In this document: one piece after another, positions 21,301 through 31,700 of the stretch | Numbering within the stretch: the first letter of the stretch is position 1 | Layout: each line of letters opens with the position of its first letter | Assembly (NCBI RefSeq): GCF_000005505.3 | Contig: NC_016131.3 | Location: 64,993,355-65,057,354 of the forward strand | Source of the DNA: Brachypodium distachyon | Taxonomy: Eukaryota > Streptophyta > Magnoliopsida > Poales > Poaceae | Length of the DNA: 64,000 bases | Direction: 5' to 3' | Program-made: the position numbers and the translations under genes | Notes under the pieces: generated by a model | Told to the model about the DNA's origin: nothing | The model's input: only the letters and a program-made list of their open reading frames with translations | Database searches by the model: none

Positions 21301-22103
21301 TTGAACAGTTAGCAGGCAATTCTGGAGAGAGATGCTAACAATTGAGGAATTTACACTTTGCAGGCTGGCCCCCCTTGGTCATCGGTTCTTACTAGGACTG
21401 GTGTTTTTAGGGGAAAGGATAATGATCCAAATTTTCCTGCTGATTTGGTATGTTTTATTAGCGATGATTCTTTAGTTGGACCTTATGAATGTTTAGTCAT
21501 CTGTAACAAATGTTTGCCAACAAAATGTATGTATATACCATAATAGTAGTTTCAGTCTTAAACCTGAATAACATAAGCAATTGCTCATGTTTCTGCACCT
21601 CGATGTCTTGTACAATTCATTTTTTCATCCTCTAGTAAATCAGCTCAAATAACTAGGGACTCGCTTTGGAGTTTGGTTCTCCAAACGGTTTAACTGTGCT
21701 AATCCTAGGCGACTTCTTTTGTATCGAGAATTCAGCCATTTCTCGTCCTTCTGTCACATGTCTCCCCTGTTTAGCCATTTGCTCAATGTTATTTGAGTTC
21801 GTGATTGTTTTTTCTTACAAATGATGAACAACAAATGCGTTCTTTTGGCAAATTATATATGTCACTCTTTTTCGGTTCCGTAGCACGGCACGGGTACTGT
21901 GGTAGTAACAGAAGAACTTGTAGTTGCTGTTGCAACATACAGTGCATTCATGTTTATTTACCATGTAAAGTGGAAGCACCACTTTCCACTTCCAGTTTAT
22001 TTATTTGCTTGCTGTTTTAATTATACAGGTTTATGCCTTGCAGGTTGTTGATACTGTTGAAGATGCCATCAACTGTATTTTGGAAAAAGAATGCATACAG
22101 TGA
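12309..22103 (+). CDS. HAD-superfamily hydrolase, CECR5/HDHD5 type (class IIA)
   Basis: Haloacid-dehalogenase fold phosphatase of the CECR5/HDHD5 family, probably mitochondrial. Eleven exons give 383 residues: 12309-12525, 14160-14195, 18864-18937, 19076-19116, 19264-19335, 19413-19614, 19770-19865, 20845-20912, 20984-21185, 21364-21447 and 22044-22103. The first 38 residues are Arg/Ala-rich, like a mitochondrial presequence. HAD motif I is [12 protein letters not shown] (the nucleophile pair DxD). Motif II is [10 protein letters not shown], split by intron 2. The Lys-containing motif is [12 protein letters not shown] and the acidic motif is [12 protein letters not shown]. All catalytic elements are present. 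Intron 2 is 4.7 kb because it hosts a complete MULE, and intron 7 holds two Stowaway MITEs. The coding frame is intact, so the insertions are presumably spliced out. The substrate is unknown. Confidence 0.93.
12526..14159. other. HAD gene intron 1, no recognisable gene
   Basis: A 1.6-kb intron whose open frames (for example around 13200-13730) show no family resemblance and overlap one another. The patch at 13320-13450 is GC-rich beside an AT-rich background. It may be a transposon remnant, but I cannot define ends or a target duplication. Confidence 0.4.
14235..14243. repeat. 9-bp target-site duplication, left (TTTACATTT)
   Basis: TTTACATTT stands immediately before the MULE left end and recurs exactly at 18276-18284. 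Confidence 0.93.
14244..18275. mobile_element. Intact FAR1-type Mutator-like element, 4.0 kb, in HAD gene intron 2
   Basis: The TIRs start GGGGCCGTTTGCTGTGCAA and pair for about 280 bp (14244 to about 14525 against about 17996-18275). I count about eight differences by eye. Weaker similarity continues inward after a gap. A perfect 9-bp duplication flanks the element. Inside, on the minus strand, is an uninterrupted three-exon FAR1-like transposase gene. Boundaries, TIRs, target duplication and coding capacity all look complete, so it may be autonomous or only recently inactive. A CT-dinucleotide run lies at about 14625-14645. The transposase is antisense to the host gene. Confidence 0.94.
15167..17688 (-). 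CDS. FAR1/FRS-like MULE transposase, full length (781 aa)
   Basis: Transposase related to FAR1-RELATED SEQUENCE proteins. Exons 17688-17563, 17457-15680 and 15608-15167 join to 782 codons including TAA. The first exon starts [15 protein letters not shown]. The N-terminal FAR1 zinc-binding region spans about residues 70-173: [16 protein letters not shown], a Lys-rich linker, [10 protein letters not shown] and EHHNHGL. The MULE DDE core has candidate Asp300 ([10 protein letters not shown]), Asp362 (LIITDED) and Glu472 ([10 protein letters not shown]). The C/H pattern [12 protein letters not shown] follows the second Asp. A SWIM zinc finger follows ([16 protein letters not shown]). The C-terminal exon ends in a CCHC knuckle ([14 protein letters not shown]). 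No stops or frameshifts were seen. It lies wholly within a TIR-bounded element, so it is a transposon protein rather than a domesticated host gene. Confidence 0.93.
18276..18284. repeat. 9-bp target-site duplication, right (TTTACATTT)
   Basis: Matches 14235-14243 exactly and marks the right edge of the 4.0-kb MULE. Confidence 0.93.
18394..18480. mobile_element. Stowaway MITE, one end only
   Basis: A TA followed by CTCCCTCCGATCCATAATAA gives a typical Stowaway terminus, about 120 bp right of the MULE in HAD intron 2. No matching inverted end is visible nearby, so the element is truncated or decayed. The right limit is approximate. Confidence 0.55.
20386..20498. mobile_element. Stowaway-type MITE in HAD intron 7
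   Basis: It starts CTCCCTCTAATCC and ends GGATCGGAGGGAG, flanked by TA on both sides. The interior contains the family motif GGATGTATCT and TCTAGATACATG. The length of about 113 bp is typical. Confidence 0.85.
20630..20699. mobile_element. Short Stowaway MITE in HAD intron 7
   Basis: It starts CTCCCTCCGATCCATAAAAA and ends GGATTGGAGGGAG with TA on both sides. It is only 70 bp. The interior GTACTAAGTTAGTAC is itself a palindrome, so the unit can fold into a hairpin. Confidence 0.85.
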
Positions 22104-23674
22104 CATTGTTGCAAAGGGACCTGGGCACAAATGATCCCTTCATTGTTACTTTGCATGCTTGGTAGCACATTATGACGTTATCTAACTTGGAAGAACTGTG
22201 TCTTCCAAGAGTTCCATCTCTGATTTATTGTACTTCACGGGAAAGCTCTCGAGACATCAACACATTAGGAAAACTAAATCTGTTCCTAGAATCATGTGCA
22301 GTTATGCACCCATTATTCTAACAGTGCATTAATTTCTCAGAAGTAAAAAGTGTTGTCTAAATTATTGTGGATGCAAAAGATATTTTTTTTCTTGCAAAAT
22401 GTGATCACAAGTGCACTAGAAAAAAAAGGCAATGTACATATCATTTACAGTTGAGTTCTTCTTGGTTTACCTTTTTTTGTTTTCCTCATGTGTGCATATT
22501 TTTAATATTCCCTACTTATTCTATTACTCCGTATTTCTTTTTGAAAATGAGTGCATACTCTTAGGATCGTAAAATACCTTGGGTATGTTGATTAGACATG
22601 TTCAAACGTCTGAGCGGAGCAGGCCATCCGGGTCATTTCATCGAACAAAACATTATTTTGTTTTTATTGTTTGAAGAAAAAAATTGTTTAAGTTACTTTC
22701 AGAGTTAATTGTTGTATGTAATGATATTTTTAGTGAGAACTTCAAGGATTACACTAGGGTTTGTCCAATGGCAAATATCGCTGCTATCCATGGCAGGAAG
22801 CATTTGTGAGGGGATGGATATCGGGCTCCATTCATGCACTAAGCAGAACGTTTATTTTACGATAATGTTTTTATTGTTGGCTTTATTTCAATGATACCTT
22901 CTATTTCGGTTGGCTTTACCATTTAACCCTTGTCGATAATATGAAGTTAATAGTGAAGAATTATGAATTGAACATACCGTTTGCATAAACATTTTTTTAA
23001 TTTCCGAAATTAACTTATATTCCAGTGACATCATCATTTTTGTCATGTTCTGCATCTATGCAGGCATCCAAGTCATGTAATTTCTTGAGACATGCAAGCT
23101 TGCACCAATCCATCACGGCACATCATCATTTTAGAACGTCATATGCTACAGCTGTACCGTAACAAGTGAGGCCTTAAGAAAAAACTTTTGTGGAACTTCA
23201 ATTATAAGCCATTCAGTCAACCATTTGAGCGTTGGGTTTGGGCCGAGCTGACGCAAAATACAGGACCCAAGCTACTAGAGCTGCTCAAGTTTGCTCATAT
23301 TTTTGCTCTATTTTTGCACGTGTGTGTATGCGTAATGCGTTCGGAAGAACTCTGAGATTCATAAATTTACGCCCAGGGGTCGTTTCAAGTGCGAAATAGA
23401 AGAAGAAAAACCGCACATACACTCTGTACTCACACAGAAGAGAGCATGTCCTTCAGAAAAAATGAAGAGAAGAGAGCATGCCTGGCATGTACTCGACTCG
23501 CAGTCGGCTACTCGGCTCATCAAACATTTCATTCAGTCCCACACATAATCCAATGGTTCACGTACACCGTGTCCACGGAAAAAGCTCATCTGTCTTCTCC
23601 AAAGATAAGCTCTTCCGCTCCCTCTATCTTCCTCGCCTCCAACCCAACCTCGCCCGCGCGCGTTCGGTCCGAAA
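22104..23674. other. Intergenic region, HAD 3' flank to RPL10 promoter
   Basis: AT-rich with no convincing reading frame or clear transposon ends. The last 300 bp rise in GC and become pyrimidine-rich (for example CTCCCTCTATCTTCCTCG near 23620), as expected for a plant promoter and 5' UTR. Confidence 0.5.
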
Positions 23675-24325
23675 ATGGAGACCTCCTTCCTCCCGACGGC
23701 GCGGCCCCTCCCCGCGTTCCAAACCCTAGCCGCAGCCCCACGCTGCCCCCGCCCCCTGCGCCGCTCCACCATCCGCGCGGCCATCACCCGCGGGCGCAAG
23801 GAGGACACGGTCGCCGCCGTCCGCGAGCAGCTGGAGGGGTGCTACCTCCTGGCCGGCATCCGCTACGAGGGCCTCACGGTGAAGCAGTTCCAGGGCATCC
23901 GCGACGCGCTGCCGGAGTCGTGCCACCTCCTGGTGGCGAAGAACACGCTGGTGGGGAAGGCCATCGAGGGCACCCCCTGGGAGGCGCTCAAGCCGTGCAT
24001 GAAGGGCATGAACGCCTGGCTCTTCGTCCACACCGAGGAGGTCCCCGCCGCGCTCAAGCCCTACAGAGCCTTCCAGAAGGAGGAGCGCGTCGAGGAGACC
24101 AACGACTTCATCGGGGCGGTGTTCGAGGGCAAGTACTACGAGCCCGGCGACTTCAAGTCGCTCGAGACAATGCCCAGCCGCGCCGAGGTCTACTCCAAGC
24201 TGCTCGGCGCGCTGAATGGGCCCGCTACCTCCCTCGTCACTACGCTGCAGGCGCCAGCCAGGGACGTCGTCGCCGTGCTCTCGGCCTACGTCCGCAAGCT
24301 CGAGGAGGAGGCCGGCGCCGCCTAG
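23675..24325 (+). CDS. RPL10: 50S ribosomal protein L10 (uL10c), chloroplastic
   Basis: Nuclear-encoded plastid ribosomal stalk base protein that binds 23S rRNA and carries L7/L12 dimers. It is a single exon of 216 codons starting METSFLPTARPL. The first 34 or so residues are a Ser/Arg/Pro-rich transit peptide, and the mature part begins near AAITRGRKEDTVAAV. The uL10 core is clear: LLAGIRYEGLTVKQ, the LLVAKNTLVGKAIEGTPWE stretch matching the bacterial K-N-TL region, then MNAWLFVHTEEVPAALKPY. The C-terminal helix LVTTLQAPARDVVAVLSAY provides the L7/L12 attachment site. Length is normal for plant plastid L10 proteins. It is independent of its neighbours, with about 1.5 kb upstream. Confidence 0.95.
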   Translation: METSFLPTARPLPAFQTLAAAPRCPRPLRRSTIRAAITRGRKEDTVAAVREQLEGCYLLAGIRYEGLTVKQFQGIRDALPESCHLLVAKNTLVGKAIEGTPWEALKPCMKGMNAWLFVHTEEVPAALKPYRAFQKEERVEETNDFIGAVFEGKYYEPGDFKSLETMPSRAEVYSKLLGALNGPATSLVTTLQAPARDVVAVLSAYVRKLEEEAGAA

Positions 24326-26090
24326 TGCCGGTCGTGAAATGGTTGTGGCTCCCATTCTCTCATCTCACTCTATGTTTGTACAATTCCTTGAACTTTTACT
24401 GCCTCCCATTTGAATTGAATCACAAGTTTTCCCCTTCACTATGTCGGGTGCCTGTGGGTATCCTCCTAGTTTAAGAATTGGACTGAGATTGGGATCTTGG
24501 AGGGAAGGATTGGACGATGAATATATTCGATATATAGTATGCTGATGATTATCTTGGAGTAAATATCACGAAACCATAACAATTGGGGTTTAAATTTCAG
24601 AAACCATAATATTTGATTTAGATATTTTTTGCTTAGCCACAACTATTGTTTTTTTCTTAAACTTAAGCCGAAATTATTGTGGTTTCTTATTTACTCATGA
24701 AAAACAATCGAAAGGTTTGGACCAAAAGGTTCTTCTTTGAGGGATGTCATCGAAATCAGCAACTTAACCGTGCTATGATTCTGAAGGTGGACAAATGTGA
24801 GTGGCCAGATAGTCCTTCAACATTTTGTTTTGTACATTAGCAGATGATCTTCATTGCTTCGTTGTCCATTGATAAATACAACTTGAAGGTTGAAGCATTC
24901 AGATTTGAAGCAGAGTTGGAAATTCTTCTGAAATAGATCCAGCAGTTTCCTGCCAATCACAAAATTATCATAAATCAATATTGTCTGAACATGCAGTTGG
25001 TCTCAAAATAACATGGCAAAATTGATGAGCACGAAAATATTTCTTTCTTGGATAGCGGCTGGCTGGCTACTTACCTGGTACTGGTAGTCATGGACTCATG
25101 GTAATATGGTATAGCGCAAGTTTCTTCTAGATAAGTGGAAGTTGTGGAAGTGGACCAAGTATGGAGATATCAGTGGCTCAGTGCCTTGTTTGATAAAGAA
25201 GATCCGAAGGGTTCTTCGGTATAGGGGAGAAAGCTTACTGGACTGCAAGATAACAAACCTTTATTTGTGTGCACAACATACATGCTGCAAGTCTCAGAGC
25301 TTGTGGTGGCATCAGAATTGTGTAGCTACTAGCTAGAGGTGAATTTCACTGTTGTGCAACTGCTTAACTTTTAATGGCTTGGAAGCTGCGTTGGAGACAA
25401 CAATTCATTTGGGTGAAGTTCAAGCGAGAAATCTTCAGTTTGCTTGTCAGAACCTTTTGCCTTACATGCCCTCGTTCACTTTTGCTGCCTCCAGACAGAT
25501 AAAAACTGCACTGCACATAGTTTTCCCATCATGGACGAATTGCCGTTGTCGCATTTGCAAATACACTTCAGTCTTTCCTTTATCAGATCTGAAATTATTT
25601 GTGAAGAATGACGCATTTATAGGTACTCAACGTCCCAACTCTGTTCGTACTGGTGATAAAGCTTGACAGTTCAAGCTTGCATTATATTGGGAACTCCAAA
25701 ATGTGTTTTTTGATTTTCTCTGAGTAGTTGGGCTCATTGGAATCTGGGTCTATTTGGCCCATTAGCAGCTGACATGACAAGTAAAACTGTAAAACAGCCT
25801 TTTCCATTTCTTGTCATGGTTATGTGGAACTCTAGCTCCAATATGTGTGGTTTTGATATTTACTACATAAATTGAAGTAATTATCACATCATTTGGAATT
25901 CCAGATCTACTTGTTTCCTATGGATAAGGGGAAGATAAAACTGAAATAATGAAATGAAGAACAAACTAAGAAGCTTCAAATGGGTAAATATGTCAAAGTG
26001 CACTAAGAAAAGAAAATGATACAACACAGATGGGACATCAATCCAGCAGGATTTCATCCTACATTCGTAGGATTAGATGGCCATGGCGTA
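24326..26090. other. Intergenic region downstream of RPL10
   Basis: It begins with the L10 3' UTR. Open frames around 25140-25670 are short and match no family I know. A MITE-like inverted repeat sits at 24557-24696. The rest is unassigned AT-rich sequence. Confidence 0.45.
24557..24696. mobile_element. MITE-like inverted repeat, ends GAGTAAATA
   Basis: The left end GAGTAAATATCACGAAACCA and the right end GGTTTCTTATTTACTC are inverted copies about 140 bp apart. GAGTAAA-type ends are common on small grass elements. No clear target duplication is visible, so the superfamily is uncertain. Confidence 0.6.
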
Positions 26091-26106
26091 CTCCTCCCCG
26101 TGAAGC

Positions 26107-26535
26107 CGAAAAGATATCCAGTGCTCCCATCCCTTAGGGTGCTAGCGTGCTCCCAACGCACAGTAGCACTCCTAAAATGTTTTCAATTTTTTTGAAATAA
26201 ATTGAGTAGGTTCATAAGATATGTGTCTACCATGTCACAAAGTTTCAAATCCAAATTCATTATATGCATAGAGAAACAAAAAAGACAAATCCAGATGTGA
26301 GTAGGTCGCAAAAAGATAAAAACACAAAAGACAAAATTTCTGACACTATTCATGTTTGCATCTCTTTTTTGTTTCTCTCTGTGTATAATGAATTTGGAGT
26401 TGAAACTTTATGACATGATAGACACATATCTTATGAACCCACTCAATTTATTCTGAAATTTTTAAAAACTTTTTAGGGATGCTACCGTACGTTGCGAGCA
26501 CGGTAGCACGCTAAGGGGTGGAAGCACTGGATATC
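26107..26535. mobile_element. Long inverted-repeat MITE with 13-bp flanking repeat
   Basis: Two arms of roughly 180-200 bp are inverted copies with moderate divergence: AGATATCCAGTGCTCCCA at the left and GGAAGCACTGGATATCT at the right. Shared inner blocks include AAATTGAGT-GGTTCATAAGATATGTGTC and a TTTGTTTCTCT stretch. The sequence CCCGTGAAGCCGA occurs just outside both ends (about 26097 and 26540). That is longer than the 2-9 bp duplications of common plant DNA transposons. Confidence 0.7.
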
Positions 26536-26916
26536 TTCTCCCGTGAAGCCGATGTCTTCCTCTTCACATTTCCCTATTGTGTGTGTTTCATGGAGGCTTG
26601 ACAAGAGGGGATGCGGAGGTAAGTTTTAGTGTTTTTCCTATGCCCAGAGGGGATTGCTACTGTACTTGCTAAAAAACTCTTTGTGGGCTGTCACCGGTAA
26701 AATGATGTATCATACTTTATCACTTTCCAAAAATGCCATGTATGTGTATTTTAATTTTTTTTGCCCAATAATCAATTCATCACCACGCAAAAAATCAAAA
26801 TTTGCCCTTGTGGCATTTCATCCATGAGAAAATCTATTGGTCAAACAATCGCAATGCGTTCGTACGCACTAGACATTCAGTCGCCGTCAGATCTGCAGGC
26901 ACGACACGGTGACTTA

Positions 26917-28139
26917 GGGTGCGTTTGTTTGGGCTCCTAGGAGCTGCTCCAACAGCTTCTGGGCTGTGGAAGTTGGACCCCAAACAAACATGTATTTCTG
27001 GACCAGCTTCTCAGATCCACTTCGTTGGAGCGCTCCGCGGAACTACACTAGCGACGAGAATCTGAGCTGTGAGTGCTTCTCCAAGCCGCTGCAGATTCCG
27101 AACTTCATCTTTACCGAAATACCCTCCCACCAAATTACATGCAACACCTGAAATGCCACAAAAAAAAACGGTTCGTTTCTGTTCTTCTCACTCCACCAAG
27201 ACCCGACGGCATCAAACCCCGCTTTCCCCCAACCCGAGCAGAACAACGTCTTAGGCTAGGGTCCGCCGCCGCCACCTCGCTCTCCAGCAACCGGCGCCGC
27301 CACCCTCACCTCTCCCCTGGAATTCGGCGCCTACCATCTCTCCTTTCTCCCCTGCCGCTACAGGCGCCGCCGCCCTCCTCCGGCCGGTCCGGCCGACCCT
27401 GCTCCCCCAACTCCCTGCTCGCCTCCCCGAGCCCTCGTGGTCTGGCTGCCCCTGCTCCCCCCAACTTCCTGCTCCCGGCGCTGCCCTCTGAGCTGGTCTG
27501 CTAGATGACGCCCCGACCACGCTGCCCTGCTCCTCCTACCTCGAGGATTGATTGCAACTAGACTATCGTGGTGTTCTGCACTTCCGCTGCTTGATTGCAA
27601 TTAGTATGGAGTAGCACTTTTGCCAACAGCTATCTATCGTGGTGTTGGCTCTGGACATAGTACATCTCTTGGTTGCAATTGGACTACAGAGATATATAAG
27701 TTGTATGCAGCGCTAATTTGCAATGCTTTGTTTCAAATGGCAATGCTTCTCTGTCTCTGCAAGCGAAGGCTGCACACACATTTTGAATTGAACATTGTAA
27801 AGATTGCAGCTATCCACAAGATGAAGGCAAAAAAAAGACGGTAAAACTGTCAAATAAGTGTATGCACCGTTCAAACTGTCAAATCCAGTAAAAAAATATT
27901 AGTCATCTGAAAAAAAAAGGTTTTAAGCACGTTGTTTACTGTTATGACGGTACAATCACCGCTAATACCAAATCTACAGAACTACAGGATCGTTTCAGCA
28001 TATTTTAGTTGCAGCTGTAGCTGGACCAACCGCACAAACAAACAAGTATCAAACAACTCCAACCTTCCAGCTGCAACTGGTAGCCACAACTGATTCTGAA
28101 ATCTGCAGCTGTGAAGCTGCAGCCCAAACAAACACAACC
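26917..28139. mobile_element. PIF/Harbinger-like element, 1.2 kb, TTA target
   Basis: The left end is GGGTGCGTTTGTTTGGGCT and the right end is AGCCCAAACAAACACAACC, an imperfect inverted pair. TTA lies immediately outside each end (26914-26916 and 28140-28142), the usual PIF/Harbinger target. The interior 27170-27520 is strongly GC-rich, with overlapping open frames but no recognisable transposase. The element is non-autonomous and may carry captured sequence. Confidence 0.75.
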
Positions 28140-28142
28140 TTA

Positions 28143-29851
28143 AAACGGTGACTGCGGAGGCGGACGTGGCGCCACATGGCTGGAGGCTTGCGCTCAGAAG
28201 GATTACTTGAGTGACTGCTTGTCGTTATCTGTAATGTTGAAACTATTGGTGCTTTTGGCTACATTGCTTAGTTTCTGGACTGTAATAGGTTGTTCGTACA
28301 CTATCGCTGTTTTCTTTCTGCTTTTGCTGAAAACCTTGTAGAATGTTGGTGGATTCTTTAATGAAAATCGGTGGGACGACCCACTGGGTGAAAAAAAAGA
28401 AGAAGGCACAGCGTTGAGCTTGGCAATGTATCGAGAAAAGGGGAAGCGTACTACGTGGTGGTGCAGTAGTGCACGATGGTGAGGCGATGAAGATGAGTGA
28501 ATCGGGGTGAGCAGGAAGAACCCAAGGCAAGGTCCATGAACAAGGGGCGGTGCAACTTGTGCATAGGGGTTGTACATGCGTGGATCAGAAAAAACTCCCT
28601 TGACAATTAACCAACTTAGAAAAATAAAACAAAATCACTACTTTATCACACGAGTCACGGTGACTTCAGCCTTGTGTAGGTGTTGTTTGAGTGCATGCGT
28701 GTGTGTGGTTGTGCGTGCATTTACTTTGAATTATAAGAAAGGTGCACCCTGCTGATCTAAACATATATACTCCTATCATCTAACGAAGCCTACATCCTTG
28801 ATGAAGCCCGATCGATCTCAGTCTAGCTCCCGCCTACGTGAGGAGCAGGGCGGCACACGGAGGAAGACCAAGGCGAGAAATATTCAGCCTTTGATCAAAA
28901 GTGATGCGACCCATTAGATTAGGACCCTCGGTTCTGACTTCTGACTTGTGAGGTTGCGTGCCAGGAAAATGGCACCGGATCTAGAACGCGCAGCCTGATT
29001 CTAAAGTCGCCATCCCCTCGATAACCTGTCCCCCGGAGCATCCCGTACCCGCCATGCCATTGCCCTCGCTCTCGGACACCAGGATACCAGCTGAGATTCT
29101 AAAGCGCGCGCGGCAGGGGCTTGCAAAGCTCGAGGGGCACGACACGCCGACGCCGCGAATACGCGAGACAAGCACCCCCGCTGCGCGCATGGGCTCATCT
29201 CGGCCTCAACCTCAAGCAAGCCTTCCGCTTCGCTCGGCGTCCGGCCGGCCGGCCGGAAAGCTAAAAGGGCAAGGGGGATCGATGCGAGATGCAAAGCTGG
29301 GGGAGCCAGAGAGCGCAACAGCACGCGCCGTCTGGGCGACAGCCAGACCGGGATAAGATAAAGCGGGAGGATATGTATGCCGTACTGCCTGCGCGCAGAA
29401 TCGACCTGATGGCTCACCACGCCTGTACCTGGCGCCCCACGTCTAGCTGCGGCTGATAAACGGTACTTCTTCTGTTTCTAAATTTTTGTCTCTTCTGTTT
29501 CTAAATTTTTGTCTCTTCTGTTTCTAAATTTTTGTCTGTCGTTTTGTTAAAAAAAGATAGCGCTCCGCAATCGAAAAAAGGGCCTTGAGTACAGGATTGG
29601 CAAATGCAATTTTTTGTGCTGGCACATGATTGACAGAGTTAAAAGTTATTACTCAAAAGTGGCTTTCTATTACATATATCTAAACGTTTTTTAGTCACAT
29701 ATACATTCGTATTTGGACAAATTTGAGTCACTTAACATGGGACGGAGTAAGTACAACTTTATACTAAATCTCAGATGCTTCCATAAGGAAAAAAAGTGAG
29801 CCTTAAGGATAGCTTTACATTGTGGAGGTTGTCCACAAGCACAAAAGCTTA
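28143..29851. other. Intergenic region with no supported gene
   Basis: Minus-strand frames at 28203-28577 and GC-rich overlapping frames at 28980-29420 show no family features or splice structure. A 23-bp tandem repeat and a Stowaway fragment (about 29690-29748, ending GGGACGGAGTA) are the only structures I can name. Confidence 0.45.
29470..29538. repeat. 23-bp tandem repeat, three copies
   Basis: The unit TTCTGTTTCTAAATTTTTGT plus CTC is repeated exactly three times. It resembles a Stowaway end core (TCTGTTTCTAAAT) that was amplified, perhaps by replication slippage. Confidence 0.85.
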
Positions 29852-30261
29852 GAGCAACTCCAACGGGAAGCTCCAAATTTTATCCCAAAATGTCTTTTTT
29901 TTGTCATTTGGGGGAGCAAGTGGACATGTGTCCTTCTCGTGTCCCTCCTCATCACCAAACCACATCCCCCAAATTCCTCTTCCAAATTAGCTTTTCCTTC
30001 TCTTTATCCTTTCTCCTCTCCTTTTTATTTTTTCTTCTCCTTTTCCCATCTCTTGTTGTGCGGCCGGGCGGACAAAAGAGAGCACCGGACAATGTCCGAA
30101 CACCTCTCCCAAATTTGGGACAAGTTTGGAAGATGTGTCCGGACAAACATGACATTTTGTCCGTTTAGGGGTGCCATTGGAAGATGATTTTGCGGGCAAA
30201 ATGTCCATATCCCTCAAATAGGACATTTGGGATAGCTTTGGGGATGACATTGGAGATGCTC
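29852..30261. mobile_element. Tourist/Harbinger-type MITE, about 410 bp
   Basis: The ends GAGCAACTCCAACGG and CATTGGAGATGCTC form an imperfect inverted pair and are bounded by TTA on both sides. GAGCAnCTCCAA ends are typical of grass Harbinger MITEs. The interior contains a pyrimidine-rich stretch (about 29985-30055). Confidence 0.8.
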
Positions 30262-31700
30262 TTAAGGGCAACCCATAAGCTTGTGGGCAACCCATAAGCC
30301 AAAAAGTATTACTATTTAATAGTTAGAGTACACATGGAAGCCTATCACTTGCTACTTTTTCTTTCTTGTAGGCCCACCTTAAGGACAAGTTTAGTCACAA
30401 ACATTGTGAAATTTTTAGATAACTACAAGACTAGTACATTGGTCCCACCTTATTGCAAATGTGACCTTATATATTGGTGATGCTCTTATGCATCGGAGAG
30501 AGTATCATATTTTAAAATAATGCCTCTGTTTTTAAATTAAGATGTTCTAACTTTGTTACAAGTCAACTTTTAAGAAAAATATTATAGAAAAATATTATTG
30601 TTTACGTTATAAATTAAGAATATTATAAAATATATATGATGATAGATTTAATAAGCTAGTTTGGGATTGTAAAAGATAATAGTATATTTTCTGTAGATTC
30701 AGTGGATTTAGGGTAAAACAAGAACATCTTATAGAAAAGTGGTGTATTAAATTACTACGCGCAGTAGCCATTCACTTGTTAATTGGGTCTGGTTGTTACT
30801 TGTTAGCCCACCATCTTAATTCGACTTTTTAAAGGACATGCATCGACCGGGTAGAAAGGTGGTGTGTGTTGCCATGATGGGTTCTCAGAATATATCTCGA
30901 TCTCCGTTGGCCCTTTCGCTTTTACTGGAAAATCCTTGTGTTTTTCTTCATTACAAGTAAAAATATTCCTAATATTTTTCGCTTACAAAGAGTATACTGC
31001 TACTCTATAAGCTCACCATAAATAAGACTATCATCACAAAAAACAATCTTCTAGGTGTGCACTTTACTCTCTCCATTCTCATATTCATTTACATATACCA
31101 ACAAAGCCTAAATGTGTCTTTAAATCGAAAGATTGTCGCATTTCTTTTTGAAACAAAGGTCCTCCATACACAATTTTTCTATAGAACTTTCAATTCTAAG
31201 TTTTCTCCCTTCAACTATCAGAACCATCGTAAAATAACATTTGAAAATTCGTGTTCGTATGGCTTCCTTTATGATTAAAGAAATCATGACATTTTTTTGG
31301 TGTACTCAGAAATCATGATATTCCAATTTACTGTACACTCAATCTACTCATGCGTCTTTTGAACTAGTGTTCGATACCAATGTTCCAAGAGGCCAGAGGT
31401 TGCATCATCCTTTAAAAAAAAAACCATGTTCGAAGAGGAAAGTTGCATACTAACCAGGTTTTTTACACTAATTATACTACACGGTTCACAAAGAACACCG
31501 GAGGCCTTCTAAAAAAAACACCGGAGGCTGCTGTCAGAAAATAAACACCCTGGATGCCTGCTTAAACGCTTTCTTTAAGGCCTGCTTAAACGCCGTTAAA
31601 CAAGGCGCGCCGTTAAACAACGTCGTGACGATCTTTCCCGGCGGAGAGTGGGCCCCGCGCACTTAACGGGCCCGCCACTCCAGCCCCATCGCCCACCATA
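30262..31700. other. Intergenic region upstream of the PRR73-like gene
   Basis: AT-rich from 30262 to 31500, with decayed MITE-like sequence. Two half-palindromic AAGATGTTCT/AGAACATCTT motifs lie near 30538 and 30720. No gene is supported. Composition shifts sharply to GC-rich at about 31590, where the PRR promoter begins. Confidence 0.45.

Noticed and set aside
23389..24474. 361-codon frame overlapping the L10 gene
   Set aside because: It is a frame-shifted shadow of the L10 coding sequence, with low-complexity Arg/Pro/Gly content.
27073..27504. 143-codon frame in the Harbinger-like element
   Set aside because: It is Pro/Ser/Arg-rich low-complexity in a GC-rich core. Frames are open on both strands and there is no conserved domain.
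28203..29420. Minus- and plus-strand frames between the Harbinger element and the 23-bp repeat
   Set aside because: No domain, no splice-consistent partner exons, and frames open on both strands in the GC-rich part.
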